The notes beneath the pieces are model-generated. The model ran no database searches and was not told the DNA's origin. It saw only the letters and a list, made by a program, of their open reading frames with translations. Below are positions 57,060-64,000 of a DNA stretch of 64,000 bases, piece by piece. Each line of letters starts with the position of its first letter. Within the stretch, counting starts at the first letter, position 1. The stretch lies in the NCBI GenBank assembly GCA_026225945.1, contig JAMJFZ010001816.1, positions 6,201,501 through 6,265,500 of the forward strand. The letters are read 5' to 3'. The DNA comes from Cricetomys ansorgei. Lineage: Eukaryota > Chordata > Mammalia > Rodentia > Nesomyidae. Made by a program: the position numbers and the translations under genes.

Positions 57060-57840
57060 GTTCCTCTTGGGGAGTCAGTGTGTTCCCGCTAGAGTTACTA
57101 ACCCGAGTACCGGTGAGCAGTTACTGACAAGGAATAGGGATGAGTCAGAAGCAGCCGCATCATCAACATCAACCGCGGTACAGCACCGGCTGCGGTCCAC
57201 GAAAGCTGCAACCGCGGAGCACTCTGGACAGCTTGCAGGCCGCAGTCCCAAAGCTCTCCGCAGCTGAGGCTTCTCTCCATTCACTGTTTATTCCTTTTAT
57301 AAAAAAGGGGTGGGGTTGTCAGGGATATTCCAAGTTACTGTTACTCCAGACTTGTGACCTTTTACAAGTCTCCTGAGCCTCCTTCTTCCTCCTGAAGGGG
57401 ATGTTTCAGTGCAGAGGAAACTGGGGAAGAACACCTTCACACATCCCTCTCTGAAACCAATTCTGATGCCTCCAAACCAACAGGGCAGAATTCATTACGA
57501 CATCACATATGTGGAGCTGGTACCAGATTCCATGCATTACAGACTTCAGTCCCATATCAGGGCTCCCCATTTCTCCTGTGATTTCTAGGCTACCACGCTT
57601 CCCAGTTAACTACAAACTCGATTCCCGAGATGTACCTCCATTGGATCACTCACAGACCCTCAGAAAGTGCAATGGCTGGTCGGCTGTAGAGGATACGCAG
57701 AGGACTCAGGGTCATCTGAATGGAAGGATCCAAAGAGCAAGATATAGAGGGCTGTGGGCACGTGCAGGCTACTCTGTAGCACAGGATCATCACCAGTGGG
57801 ATGATCTGATGACCTCTCTGACTTAGAGATTTTCATCGGA
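57060..57840 (-). mobile_element. Candidate ERV LTR, antisense, GC-rich R/U5-like part
   Basis: In the minus sense, 'accccaccccttttttataa' with a TATA box (about 57296-57312) is followed by 'aggaataaacagtgaatgga'. A CpG-rich block comes next (57150-57290), 'cggttgcagctttcgtggac' and 'gcaccggtg'-like motifs. The U3-like part lies to the right. Ends and TSD were not found, so the extent is a guess. A CpG-rich promoter of another kind is the alternative. Confidence 0.35.
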
Positions 57841-58470
57841 AGTTCATTACATAGACAGGATCAAGTCGCTGGCTGTAGGTGACTGAGTTCATTCTGCAGG
57901 CCTTTCCACTCCTGGGGGAAGGGTTAAGGTTTCCGAAATTTTCAACTTGTTAGTCATGGGGCTGGTTTTTCTGGTGACCAGCTCCTATCCAGAGTCTATT
58001 TGGGCCCAGTTCTCTCTTATATCATCATAGCAAAAAAAAAAAAAAAACCAAACAAACAACTCGAACTCAACCAACCAAACCAATAAAAACTATTCATCAC
58101 TTTGGTGAGTCCAAGGTTTTTGGGATTCTTGTGGCCAGGGACAAGAGAGAAAGGTCAAGTTTACATCTTTATTTTATTTTACCTCACCTATCCAACCTTA
58201 CCAGTACTCAGCTGTTAATGAGTTAAGCTTATGTTGTCCAATATGGCTCCCACCAGCACACGTAGTGAATCAGAACTAAGTGAATTAATGTTATATGTCA
58301 CTTATAATGCCATTCCTTACTTGCACTAGCTACATTGCAATAATCACATGTAGATGGGAGATACCATGTTAGATAGTGGACGTGAGACATTTTCTCCCAG
58401 AGAGTCCAATTAGGCCGTGTTGTAAATGGAAATTTTAAAATGATATGGTCTTTAAAAAGGCAAGACCAAA
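57841..58470. other. Unique sequence with an A16 run
   Basis: A-rich run at 58031-58046 followed by 'ccaaacaaacaac'. This could be the tail of an unrecognised retroposed sequence to its left, but I cannot support that further. Confidence 0.45.
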
Positions 58471-58541
58471 AGGCTGGGATGTAGTTGGTGGTATATTGCT
58501 TGGCTACCATGGGTGAGTGATGCTTTGGGGTCAATCCTATT
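58471..58541 (+). mobile_element. ID-type SINE, plus orientation
   Basis: 'aaggctgggatgtagttggt', 'ggtatattgcttggctacca', 'tttggggtcaatccta' match an ID body. It is followed by the CA tract and an inverted second ID. Confidence 0.75.
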
Positions 58542-58561
58542 TAACACGCACGCGTGTGCAC

Positions 58562-58562
<1 letters not shown>

Positions 58563-58599
<37 letters not shown>
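58563..58599. repeat. (CA)n microsatellite between inverted ID elements
   Basis: About 18 CA units. Confidence 0.95.
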
Positions 58600-58601
<2 letters not shown>

Positions 58602-58621
58602 GCCCAATTGTGTGTCATAGT

Positions 58622-58693
58622 TCTGGGGATTAGAGCCAGGGTTTTTGTGTATGAGACAAGTGCTGTACCCCACTCAGCCACCTCCCCAGCCTA
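58622..58693 (-). mobile_element. ID-type SINE, minus orientation
   Basis: 'ctggggattagagccagggt', 'gacaagtgctgtaccccact', 'cagccacctccccagcc' are an antisense ID body. Confidence 0.8.
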
Positions 58694-58699
58694 AAAAAG

Positions 58700-59456
58700 T
58701 ACACTTGAAATGTAGAGACATGAAAAAGATATTCCATACAAACAATATACACAGCCATACTGTAGTGACTATGTTCATGTCGACTAACACAGACAGTGAA
58801 ACAAAAATCCATTACTAGGAACAAATAGAAATAGTCTATTATGGCCAAAGGATTTATGGAGCAGGAGGTCATAATAACTTTAACTGTTCGTATGTCTAAT
58901 GGTGATGCAGCATCCAAATACAGAAAGCAGAGTTAAGAGAATCAAGGTAAAAACTATAAAAATTTCATAATCTGCCTTGGAGATCTCAATACCCCTCTAC
59001 CACTAGTTGATGTAGCATCCAGACAAAGGCGTAATTAAGGACATTAAGGATCTGAGCAAGACTCCCAGTCACCACAGCCTAGTCGGCATTTGTGGAATAG
59101 TTTACCCCACAACCACAAAATGCATATGACTTTAAGATACGGATGGCCCTTCGATTATATGCTATGCTATATATATCTATTAAACAAACCTCATAAACCT
59201 GAAAGGGCCGCAGTCACAGAGAGTCCCTTATCTAACCATAACGGAGCTAAGTTAGGAATCAATAACAATGATTTAGCTAGGGGGAGACCCCAACTTGAGG
59301 AATCAAAGAGCAAACTCCCAAATAACCCACTGACCAAAGGGGTAATAAGGAAGTTAGAAAATATCTCAAATTAAAATTACGACAGAATAACAATGTATCC
59401 AGCTCTGTGGAACACAGCAAAAGTGTTGCTTGTAGAGAATTAAAAATCTTTCAGTG
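58700..59456 (+). mobile_element. Old L1 ORF2 fragment (endonuclease end to start of RT region)
   Basis: The DNA follows mammalian L1 ORF2: 'gatattccatacaaacaata', 'taataactttaactgttcgt', 'gcatccaaatacagaaagca', 'ggagatctcaatacccctct', 'gcatccagacaaaggcgtaa', 'gagctaagttaggaatcaat', 'cccaaataacccactgacca', 'gaacacagcaaaagtgttgc'. Stops and indels break the frame. It is older than the Lx-type copies. Confidence 0.75.
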
Positions 59457-59522
59457 TTTTTTTTAGGCAAGAAGATGTATCCACCATTGATTAAGGTCTG
59501 CCTTAAAAAGTTAGAATTGGAG

Positions 59523-59775
59523 CTGGGGAGCCGGCCCAGTGAGTAAAGGGTTTGCTGTGTCCGCATAGGGACCCGAGAGCAAATCCCTACGTCTACATAG
59601 AAAGTCAGTGGAGGCAGAGTCAGGGGGATCCCTGGTGTTTGCCAGCCCCTGAGTGTAGCTGCATCAGTGAGCTCCAATCCGGTGAGAGACCCTCTCTCAT
59701 AAAACAAGGTGGAGAGCAACTGAAGAAGAGGAATCCGGATGCTGATCTCTGACCTCCACTTCCATATGCACACAC
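59523..59775 (+). mobile_element. Composite SINE (B4-superfamily-like)
   Basis: 'gccggcccagtgagtaaagg', 'gaggcagagtcagggggatc', 'cagtgagctccaatccggtg', 'agagaccctctctcataaaa', 'caaggtggagagcaactgaa', 'gatctctgacctccac'. Same family as 25090-25363. The 170-codon minus frame spanning this and the L1 is an artefact. Confidence 0.75.
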
Positions 59776-60359
59776 GAGAAGCTAGAATATGGAAAATGAC
59801 GAGAAAACAACTAAAAGGGAGGAAATAAAGGTGAGCAGAAATCAGTGAAATCAGGAAACCAACTGAGACATTAAGCAAGTCAAGGATCAGGGAGAAGCCA
59901 AGCGACGGGGGTTATCGGTTATGAGGACCACGGGGCTGAGGTGAGAACACTCACGAAGCCATCGTTGTAAGAACACACAGTCACATGAGAGGCTGTGGCC
60001 ACATTGTCTTTCTGACCTCCCACAAATGGTGGTGTGAGGCTGTATCGTTTTTTAGCAGTATTTTGAAATTCAAAGTATTAGCATTTACTCAGAACCACAT
60101 GTTCATGCTTCTGACTTCTCTCTTTTCTCATTTAGCAACATTTGGAAAAAACAAAACAGAAACAACAACAGCAAAAAGCAACTCTACTTGATTTTCCAAT
60201 GAAATCACCATTGTTGGTTCTCAGCAGTGTGTGAATCCGTGTAGATTCCGGGCACGGGGCACGGAGCCAGTGCCTTCGGTTCTCTAGCTGGTCTCAGTGC
60301 GAGATCAAGAGAAAACTGGGGGGAATGTCGGCTGTTTTCTTGTTGCTGTTTGTTTGTTT
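59776..60359. other. Unique sequence
   Basis: Nothing was recognised. Confidence 0.5.
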
Positions 60360-60550
60360 TCAGTGCTGGGGATGGAAGCCAGAGCCCAGCACATGCTTGG
60401 CATCCTGTGCAATATATTATTCCCAGCTCTCTCCTTTCTTTTAAATTTGGCTGTGAGGTAGAAACACCCCCCTCCCCCCAAGTTGCCTAGGCTGCCTTGA
60501 ACTTGTGCATCCCGCTGGAGCAGATAGGGTGGCAGGCCTGTGCTTTCCGG
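60360..60550 (-). mobile_element. ID-like then B1-like SINE pieces, antisense
   Basis: 'cagtgctggggatggaagcc', 'agagcccagcacatgcttgg' and 'ttattcccagctctct' (60360-60437) are ID-like. 'aagttgcctaggctgccttg', 'aacttgtgcatcccgctgga' and 'ggtggcaggcctgtgc' (60479-60544) are B1-like. The order is the reverse of that in the B4 at 29622, so these are probably two adjacent insertions. Confidence 0.55.
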
Positions 60551-60861
60551 CTCTGCCATCTGTTCCATGCTGCTGGAACTTGAGAATGACTCACACATTG
60601 TCGAATGTTGGTCAGACGGTACAAAGTGTCAGTTATAAGTTATCAGAATAAGTTCTGGAGATTCAATTACAGATGGTAACCTGAGTCACCAGTACTATAT
60701 TTTATACTTGAAGTTTTCTTATAAAAATACTTTCTTAATTTTTTTACAAATCTCATAAATGGAGTTCCCCTAACTCCTTTAAACTCACCTCTAATCCCCT
60801 GACCCCTTAACTTTGATACTTGAAATTTTCTAAAGCAGGTCTTATCACCATATGCAAAAAA

Positions 60862-60909
60862 AATATATATATATATTATTTATTTATATATATTATAATA
60901 TATATATTC
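60862..60909. repeat. TA-rich low-complexity block
   Basis: ATATAT units with TTATTT interruptions. Confidence 0.85.
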
Positions 60910-61235
60910 AAGATGATGGATTAGCTTGACTGTGGCAACCAGTTAAAATTCAGTACACACATACATACATGCGTATAGCAAAATAGAAAATGTACCGCAC
61001 CCCTTAAATAAACATAATTTTTATTCGTTTATATTACCATGATAAAGCTAAGGACAGGACAAAAGTTACAATTTGGTATATAGAAAATGTAAATTTGACC
61101 AATGAAGTTTTGGGGTTTCCATTTGAGTGCTAAAGTTTTCTTATTTTTTTAAACTATTATTTTGTATTCAGTAAGAGTTTTAGGTAAGGTACAGATGAGC
61201 AGGAACACTTTATTCTATATAATTCAACCAGAATA

Positions 61236-61318
61236 TTCATATATATATATACACATATATATACATAATATATACATATATAAATAAAATTATATATATA
61301 TAATACAGTATATATATT
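61236..61318. repeat. TA-rich low-complexity block
   Basis: Imperfect ATATATAC units. Confidence 0.85.
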
Positions 61319-61589
61319 GTTTTTAATGTACACTGAGGCTAAAAAATTTTTGTTTTGAAGATCTCTAGTTTTTCTCACAAAAATGAGGACATACAAGATA
61401 ATTTTGTTATGCAGCAACTTGCAATGTCTATGTACATGTTTGTCTATGCCAGAGGTTAGATTTTAGCCCATAACATCAAACTGCACTCAGTAAGAAAGCC
61501 TCATCTGCACCGATGCTTGTGCAGTCCCCACTGCCCCATTACTGAAAGGTTCGTCTTCTCAGCGATGGAACGGGAGGCTAGAAATAACG

Positions 61590-61740
61590 TGTTTGAGTCA
61601 GACAGCTCTGGGTTCCGATGGCAGCTGTGGTCCTTGGTGTTTCCACAATCTCAATTAAGCCCCTTAATGGGTTTATATGTCAGTACTCTAAATACCTACT
61701 TCACAAGGCCACGGTGTGCCCTCTAACGCAAGAGTCTGGA
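61590..61740 (+). mobile_element. MIR SINE
   Basis: 'tgtttgagtcagacagctct', 'gggttccgatggcagctgtg', 'ttccacaatctcaattaagc', 'gtcagtactctaaatacc' keep the MIR order with heavy divergence. Confidence 0.55.
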
Positions 61741-61808
61741 TAATAAACAGTTTTAAAGAACCAGTGTGGCGGAATGAAAAGAACAAGGTCTTTAAAGTTG
61801 CACAAAGG

Positions 61809-62015
61809 TCTGGAGAGATGCCTCAGTGGTTGAGAGCCCTTGCTGCTCTTGAAAAGGACAAGGATTTGGTTTCCAGCACCCAGATAGTGACTCACAGCTG
61901 TCTGTAAGCCCAGTTTCAGATTATCTGATATCCTCTTCTGGCCTCTGTGGATGACACCAGGCACACATGTGGCAGACATGCATACATTCAGGTAAATCAC
62001 TAATAAACATAAAAA
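61809..62015 (+). mobile_element. B3 SINE
   Basis: 'tctggagagatgcctcagtg', 'gttgagagcccttgctgctc', 'tttccagcacccagatagtg', 'actcacagctgtctgtaagc', 'atatcctcttctggcctctg', 'gatgacaccaggcacacatg', 'gcagacatgcatacattcag'. A full-length B3. Confidence 0.9.
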
Positions 62016-62073
62016 AGTAGGCACGCAAAACTGTGTTCCACTCTTCTGGCACACATTGGTATGTGTGTATGTC

Positions 62074-62112
62074 ATACATACATACATACATACATACACA
62101 CATACATACATT
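62074..62112. repeat. (CATA)n microsatellite
   Basis: About nine CATA-type units with a CACA interruption. Confidence 0.9.
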
Positions 62113-63281
62113 GTCATACATTATTTAACCCCTAAGCATTTCTGTTCATTCATAACATTCATAACACTGGCCAGGGCTGTGGATGCTCAGTTAAGCTTCA
62201 ATTATTTCATCTTTGGGCTATTAAGATTTTTGTTATTAAGGTTTTATTTACAGGGTCAATATGTGTTTAGTTTGTCAAAGCCTCCAGGATTACTGTCAGT
62301 ATTGTTGGACCTCAGAACACTTCCTGGTTCAAATGCTAGATATTTAATTTCATCTCCGCCTCTGTGTCTGAGTGTCAGGGAAGTAAACCTCACTGCAGAG
62401 CAGAGAGATGCTTTGCAAGCTCGATGGACACTATTCTTCTTCCTGGCTCCAACATTCATATCCCCATGACTGATGATTATTGTTTTAAGATTTACAAAAT
62501 ATCCATCTGGAGAACTCAGATTAATAATTTCTACTAAATAATATCTATTATTTAGTTTACAATGCACCAGGATACATGATCAGTAGGTACAAAGCAGTAT
62601 TTATTTGATTAAAATTCCTTTAGCTCAATTTTCTTCGTTGCTAGTGGCAACCCACAAAGGATAGATCTAAAACGACAAGTGACTGCCACAAAGATTTCCA
62701 CCCGTATTTTATTCTTTCCCGAGCTGTGGTTTTAAAATAGCCTCCCCAGTGCTGAGAGCTGATAGCAAGAAAAACAATTGTTGTGTGTGCTGCCTTAGAC
62801 ATATTGACAAGTCATCTCGTAAGCAGCCTGTCCCACTGATGAACCTTACCCTGAGGCTTTAAGAGGCAGCCTTAAGCCCTATGTTCTGTTGTCATGCCCA
62901 TAGCTGTGGTGGTGATGGTAGTGTGTTTTTATAAAAATTGTTTTCCAATTTCTAGAAAGGTATGCTTGGGGTCAGCATAATATGCAGGATAGTGGATATA
63001 TTTACATCCTTTTGAAAACTAATGTCTCTTAACAAACAATGGATAGCACCTCTTTAAGAATTTGGTGGTTCCGTTATAAGGATGTACTGAAAGTATTAAA
63101 GGAGACTAAGAATAAACCCCGGGCAGAGCTGTTTGGAAACAACAGTAAAATTCCATTATGCAGTTTTCTAAGGGAAGACGTAGAACATCTCCGTGAGCAG
63201 GAAAATGTTGCTGTGCAGAATAGGGTGTGACACTGAGATGTTGAGATGTTTGTGGGCCTTCTAAAATTGAACCTAGTGTAC

Positions 63282-63317
<36 letters not shown>

Positions 63318-64000
63318 ATGCTGGTCATTGTGGTTCATTGGTATCATAGCTGCGAAGGACTGCTGCTTGATTCCCTCCTTTGGAAGCTTGCATGGTGCCA
63401 TCTGGTACCCTGCCAACTGAAGTAGCACGTGGTGTGATAGCTTCATTCTTCCCCCAACACTTTGCTCATTTGCAAGTCAATGGAGAGAACCTTGTAGTAC
63501 TTATTTGATTTCTACTGGATCGGATGCCCCTCGTCTGACCCCCTACTGCTGCACACACAGGAACAAGGGCTTCTGGGGAGAGAGTAAGATCACCATACTG
63601 ACTCATGCTGGTTGAGAAGTCTCTTTGTTGATAAAGGAATCTGCTAAATGCATTGTTCAAGGTCCAGAGCTAGCCTCCGTACTCAGCATTGTGAAGAGAA
63701 TAATCTCCGGGAGAACCACGCCAGGCAGTAGACAAATGGAGGATAGTTGCTGACAGAGTACTATTGTAGAATTTTATATTTAGTTGTGTATAAAATAATT
63801 CTGTGCACTGTTGGGTGAGGGGCTGCCTAGGTCTTGGCGTTTTGTATTGTCTTCAGGTGTTGGATTAATGTGGGGGTTGTTTGATTGCTTGTGATCAACA
63901 CCTTATCAAGAGAACACCTGAATCAATAAAAACATCTGAGCTCAGATGTTTGGGGTTCCACTGTCCAGTATGGCATTTGCCATGATAGTGGTTCCCTCTG
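62113..64000. other. Unique sequence to window end; (GA)n at 63283-63315
   Basis: No gene was recognised. A (GA)n tract of about 16 units lies at 63283-63315. The following 'agcttgcatggtgccatctg' (about 63385) looks like part of an interspersed repeat but I cannot name it. Confidence 0.45.

Larger units (their letters stand above)
60551..61589. other. AT-rich unique sequence with two TA-rich blocks
   Basis: TA-rich blocks lie at 60862-60909 and 61236-61318. Nothing else was recognised. Confidence 0.55.

Noticed and set aside
58031..58060. A16 run as the tail of a processed pseudogene
   Set aside because: The sequence to the left gives no coherent reading frame and no TSD was found.
59366..59878. 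170-codon minus-strand frame
   Set aside because: It covers the end of an old L1 fragment and a composite SINE in the antisense direction.
1..64000. tRNA, snRNA, Y RNA or 7SK genes
   Set aside because: Only SINE-type tRNA and 7SL derivatives were seen; no intact RNA gene signature was found by eye on either strand.

Overview
The window looks like non-coding DNA from a muroid rodent genome. The evidence is the repeat content: B1, B3/B4-type and ID SINEs, Lx-type L1 3' ends, and many LTRs of the rodent MT/ORR1-like ERVL-MaLR group. Beneath these lie older mammal-wide repeats (MIR, L2, L1M). B1 copies here read 'ttgtaactctggctgtcc' where, from memory, the house-mouse consensus differs, so I do not name the species. 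Overall the DNA is AT-rich and CpG-poor, with many long (CA)n/(TG)n tracts. I found no convincing intact protein-coding gene, multi-exon gene, tRNA, rRNA or snRNA gene. The window is best read as an intergenic stretch or part of a large intron. Repeat family names come from recognition by eye, not from a database search, and edges are approximate unless a target-site duplication (TSD) is given.

Layout. 1-5.7 kb: an old L1 3' end, an LTR candidate, a composite SINE, MaLR LTRs and an L1 3' UTR split by a MaLR LTR, then a B1 with a clear TSD. 5.7-12 kb: mostly unique sequence with an antisense MaLR LTR, two further copies of a pyrimidine-rich LTR-like repeat (one carrying a nested B1), an L2 end and an ID element. 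12.4-13.5 kb: a decayed intron-less coding remnant on the minus strand, not identified. 14-21 kb: mainly unique. 21-25 kb: nested insertions, including a MIR cut by a SINE and a MaLR LTR cut by an L1 whose 5' part is inverted (twin-priming structure). 25-33.5 kb: SINEs, MaLR LTRs, an L1 3' UTR with a long GAA/GGA tract, and a 650-bp CA-type array with internal higher-order structure. 34.5-35.2 kb: a B3 SINE split by a 462-bp insert of unknown identity. 36.7-50.6 kb: mostly unique, with a 211-codon open frame at 39.65-40.29 kb, a (TA)n/(CA)n tract at 44.8 kb and stretches that look like conserved non-coding sequence. 50.6-64 kb: LTR candidates, MIRs, an old L1 ORF2 fragment and a pair of inverted ID elements around a CA tract.

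There is no gene system whose parts can be said to work together. The informative content is the order of insertions and a few unique stretches that merit a conservation check.
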